A program made the translations under genes and the position numbers. Positions 45,941-56,417 of a DNA stretch of 64,000 nucleotides are shown here, piece after piece. Each line of letters begins with the position of its first letter. The first letter of the stretch is position 1. This DNA comes from JAENWD01 sp963837165 (lineage in GTDB: Bacteria > Acidobacteriota > Vicinamibacteria > Vicinamibacterales > JAENWD01), in assembly GCA_963837165.1 (NCBI GenBank), contig CAWIMD010000006.1, positions 211,431 to 275,430 of the forward strand. Direction: 5' to 3'. The notes beneath the pieces are model-generated. The model did no database searches, was not told the origin of the DNA, and saw only the letters and a program-made list of their open reading frames with translations.

Positions 45941-46429
45941 ATGAGCCGAGGTGTGCCGAAAATCATTCCGGCGGTTGCGCTGCTGGCGCTCTGCCTCGCC
46001 AGCACGCGAGCGGAGGCGGCCGGATCCGCAAAGTTTCACGTCGTGCTGCACGGCGGCCCGTTTGCCGGTACCTACGACCTCACGGCCGACGCCTGCATGG
46101 CGGGCCTGCAGAAGCAGGGATCGTGGCACGCCACCTGGCAGACGGAGATCGACGAGAAGGGCAAGTTGTCGGCCGTGCTCCTCGGCATCGATCCAAAGCC
46201 CACCTTCGGGTCTGGCCTCACGATGGCGGTGAGCTTCGGCGAACCCGACAGCCAGTTGCTGTACGAGGTGCTCAAGCCGCAGACGAACGTCGTTGACCGC
46301 GGCAGCACCGCCACCCTGACGTTCACGGGCGACGCCCGCACGACCTCCTACGAGGACGGGATGCAGGGCAAGGGCGGCGCGGTCGAGATCACGGTGGAGT
46401 GCGGGAAGATCATCCGCGGGAATCAATAG
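45941..46429 (+). CDS. Small exported protein of unknown function
   Basis: A 162-residue protein with a strong RBS (AGGAGG) and a signal peptide (IIPAVALLALCLASTRAEA). The mature part looks all-beta: KFHVVLHGGPFAGTYDL, SWHATWQTEIDEKGKLSAVLLG, LTMAVSFGEP, TATLTFTGDARTT. Two Cys residues (in ADACMAG and VECGK) could form a disulfide. I do not recognise a family. It lies 52 bases after the chitinase gene on the same strand. Confidence 0.7.
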   Translation: MSRGVPKIIPAVALLALCLASTRAEAAGSAKFHVVLHGGPFAGTYDLTADACMAGLQKQGSWHATWQTEIDEKGKLSAVLLGIDPKPTFGSGLTMAVSFGEPDSQLLYEVLKPQTNVVDRGSTATLTFTGDARTTSYEDGMQGKGGAVEITVECGKIIRGNQ

Positions 46430-46460
46430 ACCCTGGCGGCCCGGGCCTCAACGCCGGGTT

Positions 46461-46610
46461 TCAGGCGCCGCTCGCCCAGCGGAATGCCTCGCGCGCGACG
46501 TCCGGCGGCACCGTGTGACCGCCGTCGAACTCGCGATACCGTGGCTGAACAGGTCCCCCGCTCATCAGCCCCAGCTCCTCGGCGAGGGCGAAGGCGTCGA
46601 GGCGCCCCCC
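46461..46610 (-). pseudogene. C-terminal remnant of a phospholipase/carboxylesterase-type hydrolase
   Basis: In the gap after katG the minus strand reads GRLDAFALAEELGLM and then YREFDGGHTVPPDVAREAFRWAS before a stop at 46461. FDGGHTVPP is the catalytic-histidine segment of small alpha/beta-hydrolases of the phospholipase/carboxylesterase family. No start codon, nucleophile elbow or N-terminal domain lies upstream, where katG begins to end. It is the tail of a deleted gene. Confidence 0.6.
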
Positions 46611-46637
46611 GGGAGACCCGGTCCGCTCGCCGCGCGA

Positions 46638-48818
<2,181 letters not shown>

Positions 48819-48860
48819 GATGACGTTGACCTCTCGTGTCGTGGGGCGGCCGCCTGCATG

Positions 48861-49379
48861 TCAATCCGGCGGAGTCTCCCCGGAATCTGTTGCGGCCGGG
48901 CCCCCGGCGCGTGCACTCCTGCGCTGGCGTCGGCCGGCCGGTGGGTCGGAGGGTGCGGCTCCGGCCCGTGCCTGGCACTCGGGACAGCGGCCCCAGAAGG
49001 CGACCTCCGCCTCGTCTATCTCGTAGCCGCGGTCGTCTGCCGCCGTGAGGCACGGGGCGGCGCCCACCGCGCAGTCGATGTCGACCACGCGGCCGCAGCC
49101 GCGGCAGATCAGATGGTGGTGGTTGTCGCCCACCCGATCCTCGAACCGCGCCGGCGAACCGGCGGGCTGAATGCGTCGGATGAGGCCTTCGGCGACCAGA
49201 ACGCCCAGGGCGTCGTACACCGACTGGAGCGAGATGGCCCCGATCTCGGCCCGGACGACCTCGGCCACCGCGTCCGCCGTGGTGTGGGGCGTGCCCGAGA
49301 CCGCCCGCAGAACAGCCAGACGCTGGGCGGTGACCTGGATACCGCGTTGGCGGAGGAGCTCTGCCGGGTCGGTCGGCAC
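48861..49379 (-). CDS. furA: Fur-family peroxide-responsive repressor (FurA/PerR-like)
   Basis: A 172-residue Fur-family protein starting at a GTG. It has the winged helix (VTAQRLAVLRAV; TTADAVAEVV; ISLQSVYDALGVLVAEGLIRRI), the metal-binding DNHHHLICRGCGRVVDIDC segment and a second CxxC pair in GRCPEC, which forms the structural zinc site. A basic 30-residue tail follows. Position directly upstream of katG and the motif spacing fit FurA/PerR-type regulators, which sense peroxide by metal-catalysed oxidation. Its own promoter carries a palindrome and seems to produce a leaderless message. Confidence 0.92.
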   Translation of the reverse strand: MPTDPAELLRQRGIQVTAQRLAVLRAVSGTPHTTADAVAEVVRAEIGAISLQSVYDALGVLVAEGLIRRIQPAGSPARFEDRVGDNHHHLICRGCGRVVDIDCAVGAAPCLTAADDRGYEIDEAEVAFWGRCPECQARAGAAPSDPPAGRRQRRSARAGGPAATDSGETPPD

Positions 49380-49385
49380 TCGGAG

Positions 49386-49416
49386 ACTATAGATCAGTAT
49401 TTGGAGTAATTCAAAT
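49386..49416 (-). promoter_or_regulatory. furA-katG promoter with overlapping palindromic operator
   Basis: On the minus strand TTGAAT (49409-49414) is followed by exactly 17 bases and TATAGT (49386-49391). The expected start point is at or next to the GTG at 49379, so the furA mRNA would be leaderless, as reported for mycobacterial furA. An 18-bp imperfect palindrome, ATTTGAATTACTCCAAAT (49399-49416, 14 of 18 positions symmetric), covers the -35 region and spacer, where Fur/PerR proteins usually bind. Confidence 0.65.
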
Positions 49417-49428
49417 AGTGTAATGAGA

Positions 49429-50007
49429 CTAGATCGCCTCGGCGCCTGGTGGCTCGCTGAAGGGCTCCATAGGGATGCGCTCGTACCGCACCTCGAGCAC
49501 CTGCAGGTGCTCCGTGCCGGCCGGCGCCCGAAGCACCACGCGATCGCCTGGTCCCGACTTCATCAGCGCGCGGGCCAGCGGCGACAACCAGCTGATGTAA
49601 TTCTGATCCAGATCGACCTCGTCCACGCCGACGACGCTCACGACGCGCTCCGTTCCGGAGGCGTTGGCGTAACGCACCGTCGCGCCGAAGAAGACCTGCG
49701 CCGCCGCCCGTCCGGCTCTGGGGGATTCCGGGTCCACCACGTCCGCGGCATCGATCCGCTGCGTGAGAAAGCGAATACGCCGATCGATCGCGCGCAGCCG
49801 CCGCTTGTTGTACTGGTAGTCGGCGTTTTCGCTGCGATCCCCGTTGCTCGCCGCCCAGGCCACCACCCGGGTCACCGCCGGCCGCTCACGGTTGAGCAGA
49901 AACCGCAGCTCGTCCTTCAGCCGCTGCAGGCCGCCAGGGGTGATGTAGTTCCTGGCGGCGGGACGATCGTCCCGTCGATCCGGCTGCCTGAGGGATCGCT
50001 TCGCCAT
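49429..50007 (-). CDS. greB: Transcript cleavage factor GreB
   Basis: A 192-residue Gre factor; the ATG at 50007 gives the standard start MAKRSLRQP. The N-terminal coiled coil (YITPGGLQRLKDELRFLLNRERPAV ... KRRLRAIDRRIRFLTQRI) has at its tip the acidic residues GDRSENADYQY that reach into the RNA polymerase secondary channel and stimulate cleavage of backtracked RNA. The C-terminal FKBP-like domain includes VFFGATVRYANASG, SWLSPLARALMKSGPGDRVVL. The basic patch and length favour GreB over GreA. It begins 8 bases after the VWFA-related gene stop, apparently in the same transcript. Confidence 0.9.
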   Translation of the reverse strand: MAKRSLRQPDRRDDRPAARNYITPGGLQRLKDELRFLLNRERPAVTRVVAWAASNGDRSENADYQYNKRRLRAIDRRIRFLTQRIDAADVVDPESPRAGRAAAQVFFGATVRYANASGTERVVSVVGVDEVDLDQNYISWLSPLARALMKSGPGDRVVLRAPAGTEHLQVLEVRYERIPMEPFSEPPGAEAI

Positions 50008-50015
50008 TCGAGGCG

Positions 50016-52293
50016 CTAGCGTCGAATCTCGAAGTCCGCCCACTGCTTCCAGGCGACGAACTTCTTGCCGTCGCGTCTCCGGACCGTGACCTCGAGCGTG
50101 TAGGGGCCGGCGGGCATGTCCTGGCCAAGGTTCAGTGTGCCGGCGATGGGGATCGTGCGCATCTTTCTGGCGGAGCTCGGGCTCGCGGTGACGGGCGTGA
50201 AGGGGCTTTGATAGACAACCTTGCCGTCGCGGATGACGGCCGTGGCCATCTCCAGCGCCGGGTCCGCGCCCTTGAGGCCGTCGTAGATCTCGTACGCGTA
50301 GGTTGCCTGCACGCCAGGTGAGAGCACCCGCACCTCTGGCTCCAGCAGCACCTCGTTACCGAGCCCCGCCGGCGCATTCGGGGCCGACTCGACCCCGACG
50401 GGCGTTGAGTCGCCCGACGTGCCCTTCAGCAGCACGCCGGACAGGGCCAGCCGGCCCTTCCCGACCTCGGGCACTTCCAGGAACTGCGACGCCGATCCCA
50501 CCGCGCTGGACGACAGATCCTCGACGGCCGCGCGCAGCTGGTACGGACCCGCCTCCTTCACCGAGCTTCTGACCGTCACCACGATGCCGCGTTCGCTGAT
50601 GCGGCGGAAGCTCTCATCCGTGAGCGCGAGCGGCATTTCGCGCCGCCAGCCGTCCACGACCTGGCCGTTGTCACCGATGGCCATCAGGAGTACCTGCAGG
50701 CGCGCCGTGTGCCGGCCCGTCTGGTCCACGTCGAAGTGGAGGCCGGCCGGATCGATGAACAGCAGCGACCGCACGTACGGCCCGGCCGTGGCGTCGTGGC
50801 CGAAGAGCGATGTCAGCCGTACCGTGATACCGCCGGATCCGAACGGCGACACCGCTGACATGACCAGCGAGTCGGCGGGCGCGGGCGTGGGGTCGCGCGC
50901 GTCGAGGGGGCCGAAGAATCCCTGGCGTGCCCGGACGTGCAATCCGGGGCGCTTCACGCGCACCCTGACGCGGTTCTGATCCCACCCGCTGTGCGGCGCG
51001 CTGGCCGGAGCCGTGTAGCCGAGCAGGTAGTAGCCCTGCTGGTAGTCCAGAATCTTCGTCATCCCGGAATTCATGGCGTTGGTGTCCCGCACCGCGAGTC
51101 CGCCGGTCTGGTCTGCAATGAATTGGAGAGATTCCTGGGAGCTGATGAACGAGCCCGCGAACGGGCGTCCATTGTTCGTGTCGGCCGCACCCATCAGGTG
51201 TCCGGGCGCGTCGAGAAAGCCGCTGCCGGAACCGAGTGTCGGCGTGCCTTCCGGTACCTGGATCGTCGGATCCCTGAATCCGTCACGGGTGCGGAAATCG
51301 ATGCGGATTGGGAAACGGCGAACCGGTCAGGCCCTGGGCTGTCAAGCCGCGCGCGTCGATGGTGTTGATCACGACGCCCGCCGCGTTCGCCCGCGCGAGC
51401 ATGTGCGCCATGGCTCTCCAGATGCGCTGGCTGCCCGTGACCCGGTCCGGGAATGCCAGGTCGAATCCCGAGGAGAAGAAGATGATGGACTTGCGTCCCG
51501 GCAGCTCGGACACACCTCGGGCGATGAACTCCAGGGCCCCGAGCGACCCGACCGACGAGAGCGAGCCGCGCAAATCATCGACCGAGTCGAGCGCCTGTCC
51601 CTCGGGCGTCGCAGACTCTCCAGTGAACACTCCAACAGCGCCGAGGCCGACACGGCTGCGAAAATCCCACTGGAGGCGGTCGGCCGCCAGGTGCAGCAGG
51701 CGCTTGTCGGTCGTGAACTGCTGCAACGTCCCAATTCCGCCAGCCGTTCGGATGATCGCGACGAGATCCCCCGGCTCGATCTGCGTGTCGATATAGCGGT
51801 GCACGGCGTTGCGCACGTCGAACATGCTGCGGAACGACAGGCCGAGATCGTCCACGACGATCGCGATCGTGCGGGCGACGCGGTCGGGGGATGGTCCGGT
51901 CGTCTTGAGCGCCTGCGAGGCCCTGGATCCGGCGGGCGCGCCTGGCGCCGCCGTCGCAGCGCGCGCCGCGGCGAGCACCAGGGGCTGATCCTTCGTACGG
52001 ACGTAGACGGCCTGATCGAGCGGCTGCCGCTTGCCCGACACCGTGACCTCGAAGTCGTCCGGCGTCAGGTCGGTCACCGGCTTTCCGTCATCGTCCACGA
52101 CGACGGCGTCGATGGTGACGAGGTCGGCGGACGTGCGAAAGACGGGTCTCTCCTGAGCTGCAGGCTGGGCCGGTTGCTGCGCCGCGAGCGCGACGCTGCC
52201 GATCAACAGGACGCCAAGGAGACAGCGGCGAGTTGCGACGGCGACGGGGCGGGCGACTGCCGCTCGAACGGGGGCGCACCTCGATTGGCTCAT
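50016..52293 (-). CDS. Exported VWFA-related protein (TIGR03436 type), frame broken once
   Basis: The ATG at 52293 opens a signal peptide (LLGVLLIGSVALAAQQ). VFRTSADLVTIDAVVVDDDGKPVTDLTPDDFEVTVSGK is the classic start of this acidobacterial family. The VWA-like core shows IAIVVDDLGLSF, EPGDLVAIIRTAGG and GRKSIIFFSSGFDL. Near 51300-51330 the frame is lost (coding CCGTTTCCCAATCCGC); the next frame continues IDFRTRDGFRDPTIQVPEGTP, then LQFIADQTGGLAV, GYYLLGYTAP and a beta-rich C-terminus ending VAWKQWADFEIRR. The break is at a TTTCCC run, not GTAC. About 760 residues in total. It ends 8 bases before greB. Confidence 0.82.
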
Positions 52294-52380
52294 GGCTGGG
52301 ACCGGCGAACTTACGACAGGGCTGGCACTCCGGACCATACTCCTTTGCCCGGCCTCGCGCAAGGGGACCCGCCGCGTGTC

Positions 52381-53175
52381 TCAGAACTCCTCCTGCGTGA
52401 GCTCGCGCGCCATGACGATGTTGCCCGCGCAGAGCCCGCAGTCCACGGGCAGCACGACGCCCGTGATGGCCGACGCCGCCTCGGACGCGAGAAACGCCAC
52501 GGCACGGGCGACCTCGACCGGTTCGACGATGCGGCCCAGTGGATACCAGCGCGTGAGCTGCGTCAGCAGCTCCGGGCTGCGAGACAGTCGCTCCGTCCAG
52601 ATCGGCGTGCGGACGGTCCCCGGGCAGACGATGTTCGCGCGGATGTTGTAGCGGCCGAGCTCGAGCGCCAGGGCCCGCGTCAGGCTGATGAGGCCGGCCT
52701 TCCCGGCGCTGTAGGCCGGATCGCCCAGCGCGCTCAGCCCGTTGACCGACCCGATGTTCACGATCACGCCCGCGCGGCGCGCCTTCATCGACGGCACCAC
52801 GGCGTGCACGCAGTTGAACGCGCCATTCAGGTTCACGTTCACGTCGTCTTTGAACTCGTCGGGTGTCGTGCGCTCGAGCGTCGGGTGGCGCGTCGCACCG
52901 GCGTTGTTGATCAGGATGTCCAGGGGCCCGAGCGCGCGTGACAGGGCGTCGAACGCCGACGCGACGGCGCGCGCGTCGCCGATGTCCGCGACCGCGTGCT
53001 CCACCGTCGCGCCGGCGCGCCGCAGGCTGTCGGCAACCGCGACGACGGCGTCACTGCGATCCAACGCGGCAATCGCGGCACCGGCGGCGGAGAAATAGCC
53101 GCACAACTGCTGGCCGATCCCGCCGGCCGCGCCGGTGATCGCGACGACCCTGCCGCGAAACTCCCTGTCGCTCAT
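52381..53175 (-). CDS. Short-chain dehydrogenase/reductase (SDR)
   Basis: A 264-residue classical SDR. Signatures are the cofactor loop TGAAGGIG, acidic D in AALDRSD (suggesting NAD preference), ILINNAGATRH, the catalytic Ser in IVNIGSVNGLS, YSAGK (YxxxK) and the PGTVRTPIW segment. Substrate not determinable; sugars, alcohols or 3-oxoacyl compounds are all common. It is divergent from the exported sugar-catabolism-like operon to the right and 87 bases upstream of a VWFA-related gene on the same strand. Confidence 0.9.
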   Translation of the reverse strand: MSDREFRGRVVAITGAAGGIGQQLCGYFSAAGAAIAALDRSDAVVAVADSLRRAGATVEHAVADIGDARAVASAFDALSRALGPLDILINNAGATRHPTLERTTPDEFKDDVNVNLNGAFNCVHAVVPSMKARRAGVIVNIGSVNGLSALGDPAYSAGKAGLISLTRALALELGRYNIRANIVCPGTVRTPIWTERLSRSPELLTQLTRWYPLGRIVEPVEVARAVAFLASEAASAITGVVLPVDCGLCAGNIVMARELTQEEF

Positions 53176-53413
53176 GCCTCGCCCGTCCTATCTGTCACGC
53201 GGGTTGCCCGAGCGGAAGACCCGGCGACATGTTACTGCGACGAGGGCGCACGCAACCGGAGCAACAACCGGTGCAGACGGGCACCAGTCGATTGAATGAC
53301 CGAGGCCGGGACCATTCCGTGAAATGACCCATGCGCTGGGCGATTTCACGCGGGTTCATGCCTGCCGAGCGTTCCGACTGAAGACGCGCGGCGCAGTCGT
53401 GGGCCGTGGGCGC

Positions 53414-53428
53414 TGGCACAACGCTTGC
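53414..53428 (+). promoter_or_regulatory. Sigma-54-type -24/-12 promoter
   Basis: TGGCACAACGCTTGC matches the consensus TGGCAC-N5-TTGC exactly, with GG and GC ten bases apart. Transcription would begin near 53440, leaving a 30-base leader that contains GGAGG seven bases before the ATG at 53471. This is the best promoter-like signal on the plus strand of the window. Confidence 0.6.
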
Positions 53429-53470
53429 GCTGGAGCAACTGGTCCATCTGCCCAGGGAACCGGAGGCGCC

Positions 53471-54454
53471 ATGTCCAGCACGCTCTCCCGTCGGCGATTC
53501 CTGACGCGCTCGCTCGTTGTCTCCGCTGCCGCGCCGGCGGTCATGAGCCTGGAAGAGCGCCATCTGCTCGCGCGGGCGCCACAGGCGGCCGAGTCCGTGT
53601 CGCCCGGGCCGCTGTCGCATCGCTGGTTCGGGCAGATCGGCAAGGTGAAGGTGAGCCGGTTGATTTGCGGCGGCAACCTGATCAGCGGCTACGCGCACAG
53701 CCGCGACCTGATCTACGTCTCCGATCTCCTGCGGCACTACTTCACCGACGATCGCGTGATGGACACGTGGGCCTTGTGCGAGGAGCACGGGATCAACACG
53801 ATGATTGCCTACCCCGGTGATCCCCACTGCGTCGAGGTGTACCGGAGATACCGTGCGCGCGGCGGCCGGATTCAATACCTCGCCCAGATCAACCCCGATC
53901 CGGCAAACCTGAAGGACGCCGTCACGGCCGCCGTCGACGCGGGCGCCGTGGGCGCGTTCCTCGTGGGCAACGCCGGGGACGACTGGGCCAGGAACGGCGA
54001 CGTGGGCCGCATTGGCGAGGTGGTCGGTCACATCCAGGACGCGAAACTCATCGCCGGTGTCGCCGGCCACGAGCTGCGTACCCCCCAGACGTGCGAAGCC
54101 GCGGCGGTCGCGCCCGACTTCTATTTCAAGACCCTGCACGACCAGAGCTACTGGTCGAAGCAGCAGCCCGGACAGGACCTCGACGTCATCGACAACTACC
54201 GCGTGGACAACTACTGGTGCCAGGAGCCGGACCAGGTGATCGGCTTCATGTCGAAGGTGTCGCGTCCGTGGATCGCGTACAAGGTGCTGGCTGCCGGCGC
54301 CATTCCGCCGAAGCACGGCTTCCGGTACGCGTTCCAGAACGGCGCCGACTTCGCGGCGGTCGGGATGTTCGACTTCCAGGTCGCCGACGACGTGGCGGTG
54401 GCCAACGCGGTGCTGGAGAAGGTCGTGACACGCGCGCGGCCCTGGCTGGCGTAG
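53471..54454 (+). CDS. Tat-exported aldo/keto reductase-like TIM-barrel protein
   Basis: A 327-residue protein with a textbook twin-arginine signal (SRRRFLTRSLVVSAAAPAVMS). The mature part reads KVKVSRLICGGNLISGY, like the first strand of aldo/keto reductases, then EEHGINTMIAYPG, GRIQYLAQINPD, AGAVGAFLVGNAGDDWA, IAGVAGHELRTPQTC, PDFYFKTLHDQSYW and VSRPWIAYKVLAAGAIPPKHGFRYAF, consistent with a barrel. The classical AKR Asp-Tyr-Lys-His tetrad is not evident, so catalysis of that type is doubtful. It follows a sigma-54-type promoter and heads a run of exported proteins on the plus strand. Confidence 0.8.
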   Translation: MSSTLSRRRFLTRSLVVSAAAPAVMSLEERHLLARAPQAAESVSPGPLSHRWFGQIGKVKVSRLICGGNLISGYAHSRDLIYVSDLLRHYFTDDRVMDTWALCEEHGINTMIAYPGDPHCVEVYRRYRARGGRIQYLAQINPDPANLKDAVTAAVDAGAVGAFLVGNAGDDWARNGDVGRIGEVVGHIQDAKLIAGVAGHELRTPQTCEAAAVAPDFYFKTLHDQSYWSKQQPGQDLDVIDNYRVDNYWCQEPDQVIGFMSKVSRPWIAYKVLAAGAIPPKHGFRYAFQNGADFAAVGMFDFQVADDVAVANAVLEKVVTRARPWLA

Positions 54455-54470
54455 CGGGGGGAACCTACAC

Positions 54471-54530
54471 GGTTCTCCGGGTCTCGGTTCTCGGGCTCTC
54501 GGGTTCTGGTTCGCTGGTTCCCGGGTTGGC
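54471..54530. repeat. Low-complexity GGTTCTCGG-type repeat
   Basis: Degenerate 8-10 base units (GGTTCTCCGG, GTCTCGGTTC, TCGGGCTCTC, GGGTTCTGGTTC) in the gap before the DsrE-like gene. A second pyrimidine-rich stretch (CTTCCCGACC units) follows at about 54595-54630. Confidence 0.5.
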
Positions 54531-54684
54531 GGCTTGACTGGCCGACTGCAAGTGCGGCCGCGCGTCGGCGTGCATCGCTATTCCGACCCTTTCACTCCTT
54601 CCCGACCTTCGCGTTCCTTCCCGACCCCAATCGGCGCGCCCTCGGGCCGCTGTTGTGGCAGAATCCGTCGCGGGAGGGCCCGCC

Positions 54685-55116
54685 ATGAAGCTGCTGCCTG
54701 CGCTCGTCAGCCTGGCCGTTCTGTCGACCGCCGCCGTTGGTGTGCACGCTCAGTCGTCTCAGCCCCGCCCGTACAAGGTCGTCTTCGACCTGACCAGCGC
54801 CGATCCGGCCGACCAGCAGGCAGTGCTCCGGTGGATCACCGAGATCAAGGCTGCGAATCCCCTGACCGAGGCCGAGGTCGTGATGTACGGACACGGGCTG
54901 GACCTCGTCATCGCGGCCAAGACGACCCACGCGGCCGACGTCGCCAGGGCGATCGGCGACCTGCACGCGCAGTTCCGGGTGTGCGCGATCGCGATGAAGA
55001 ATCAGCACCTGGACATGAGCCAGCTGCTGCCCGACGTGCAGACCGTGCCCGACGGTATCGGGGAACTCGTGGCGAAGCAGCAGGCCGGGTGGGGCTACAT
55101 CAAGGTCGTGCACTGA
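54685..55116 (+). CDS. Exported DsrE-like small protein
   Basis: A 143-residue protein; the ATG at 54685 follows GGGAGGG and opens a signal peptide (LLPALVSLAVLSTAAVGVHAQ). The mature domain, YKVVFDLTSADPADQQAVLRWITEIKAAN, EAEVVMYGHGLDLVI and RVCAIAMKNQHLDMSQLLPDV, VPDGIGELVAKQQAGWGYIKV, matches the DsrE/F-like alpha/beta fold, including the late Cys position. In cytoplasmic relatives this Cys carries persulfide sulfur; exported versions have no assigned role. It lies 15 bases before the enolase-superfamily gene. Confidence 0.85.
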   Translation: MKLLPALVSLAVLSTAAVGVHAQSSQPRPYKVVFDLTSADPADQQAVLRWITEIKAANPLTEAEVVMYGHGLDLVIAAKTTHAADVARAIGDLHAQFRVCAIAMKNQHLDMSQLLPDVQTVPDGIGELVAKQQAGWGYIKVVH

Positions 55117-55131
55117 CCGTGGGAGGACTCC

Positions 55132-56406
55132 ATGCCAGAGGCTGATCGCCGAACGCTGCTGAAGGGTGGACTGCTGTCGCTTGCGGGTCTCGCCGGCATG
55201 CCATCCCTGTCGGCCGCCGTGCAGACGGCCAGCACGCCCTACAACCGTCCGAAGCTGAAGATCACCGAAATCCGGACGGCTGAAGTGCGGGTGCACGGCT
55301 ACCAGGTGCACGTGCGCGTGTACACGGATCAGGGGATTTTTGGCCAGGGCGAGAGCACCGACGCCGCCATGGGCAACGTGCCGCTCATCCGGTCCTTCTC
55401 GCGGCTGCTCATCGGCCAGGATCCGCTCAACATCGAGGCGGCCTTCGAGCGGATCCGCACGTCCGGCGTCTTCGCCGGCGCGCAGTCCGGCCAGTACGTC
55501 ACGGCGCTGACCGGGATCGAAATCGCGCTCTGGGATCTCGCCGGCAAGGCGCTCGGCCTGCCGGTGTACCAGCTGCTCGGCGGCAAGGTGCGCGACCGCG
55601 TGCGCGTCTACTGCGATTCCGGCTCGCGCGAGATGATTCCCGGCGACGAGCAGTCGAAGGCCCGCATCCGGCAAATCCAGGAGCTGGGCTTCACCGCCGC
55701 CAAGATCGACATCGACGACGCCGCCGACCCGGCGCGGTTCGACCGCGTCAACTGGACCGCGTCGCATGGCGAGATCGATCACATGGTCGCGAAGGTGGCG
55801 TTCACGCGCGAGCTCTATCCCAAGGACTTCGACCTGGCGGTGGACATGCACGCGCGCTACGACGTTGGCACCGGCAAGCGCGTGGCGAAAGAGCTCGAGC
55901 CGTTCAAGCTCATGTGGCTCGAAGAGCCCGTGCCGGCGGAGAACATCGATGCCATGCGCGACGTCCGCGAATCCACGAGCACACCCATCTGCTGCGGCGA
56001 GAACGTCTACCTGCGCTGGGGCTTCCGGGAGATCCTCGAGAAGCGCGCGGCCGACATCATCATGCCGGACCTGCAGAAGTGCGGCGGCCTGCTCGAAGGG
56101 CGGAAGATCGCGGATCTCGCGCACACGTACTACGTGCCGGTCGCCCCCCACGCGGTCACCTCGCCGATTGGCATGATGGCCACCGCGCACGTGTGCGCCG
56201 CGATCCCGAACTTCCTCGTCCAGGAGTGGCATTGGATCGATGCGCTCGACCACTGGCGCAACTGGGTGAAGGAAGGGGAGATCATCGAGAAGGGCTACAT
56301 CACGCCCCCGGACCGGCCGGGGATCGGCGTGGAGATGAACGAGGACGGCGCGCGCAAAGCCCAGGTACCCGGAACTCCGTGGTTCGAGCCGGCGGCTCGC
56401 GGTTGA
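55132..56406 (+). CDS. Tat-exported enolase-superfamily dehydratase, galactonate dehydratase-like
   Basis: A 424-residue mandelate racemase/muconate lactonising family enzyme with a Tat-type leader (DRRTLLKGGLLSLAGLAG). The barrel has TALTGIEIALWDLAGKALGLPVYQLLGG, the first metal ligand in LAVDMHARYD (D-x-H arrangement), the second in LMWLEEPVP and the third in ICCGENVY, and the general acid/base His in VAPHAVTSPIG, followed by FLVQEW. These residues match D-galactonate/acid-sugar dehydratases, which remove water from sugar acids to give 2-keto-3-deoxy acids. Export from the cytoplasm is unusual for this superfamily. It lies between DsrE-like and RraA-like genes. Confidence 0.9.
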   Translation: MPEADRRTLLKGGLLSLAGLAGMPSLSAAVQTASTPYNRPKLKITEIRTAEVRVHGYQVHVRVYTDQGIFGQGESTDAAMGNVPLIRSFSRLLIGQDPLNIEAAFERIRTSGVFAGAQSGQYVTALTGIEIALWDLAGKALGLPVYQLLGGKVRDRVRVYCDSGSREMIPGDEQSKARIRQIQELGFTAAKIDIDDAADPARFDRVNWTASHGEIDHMVAKVAFTRELYPKDFDLAVDMHARYDVGTGKRVAKELEPFKLMWLEEPVPAENIDAMRDVRESTSTPICCGENVYLRWGFREILEKRAADIIMPDLQKCGGLLEGRKIADLAHTYYVPVAPHAVTSPIGMMATAHVCAAIPNFLVQEWHWIDALDHWRNWVKEGEIIEKGYITPPDRPGIGVEMNEDGARKAQVPGTPWFEPAARG

Positions 56407-56417
56407 GAAAGGTCCCC

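Noticed and set aside
53195..54316. 373-codon minus-strand frame containing NPREIAQRMGHFTEW
   Set aside because: Mostly antisense to the Tat TIM-barrel gene; the short helical stretch is not enough to support a gene.
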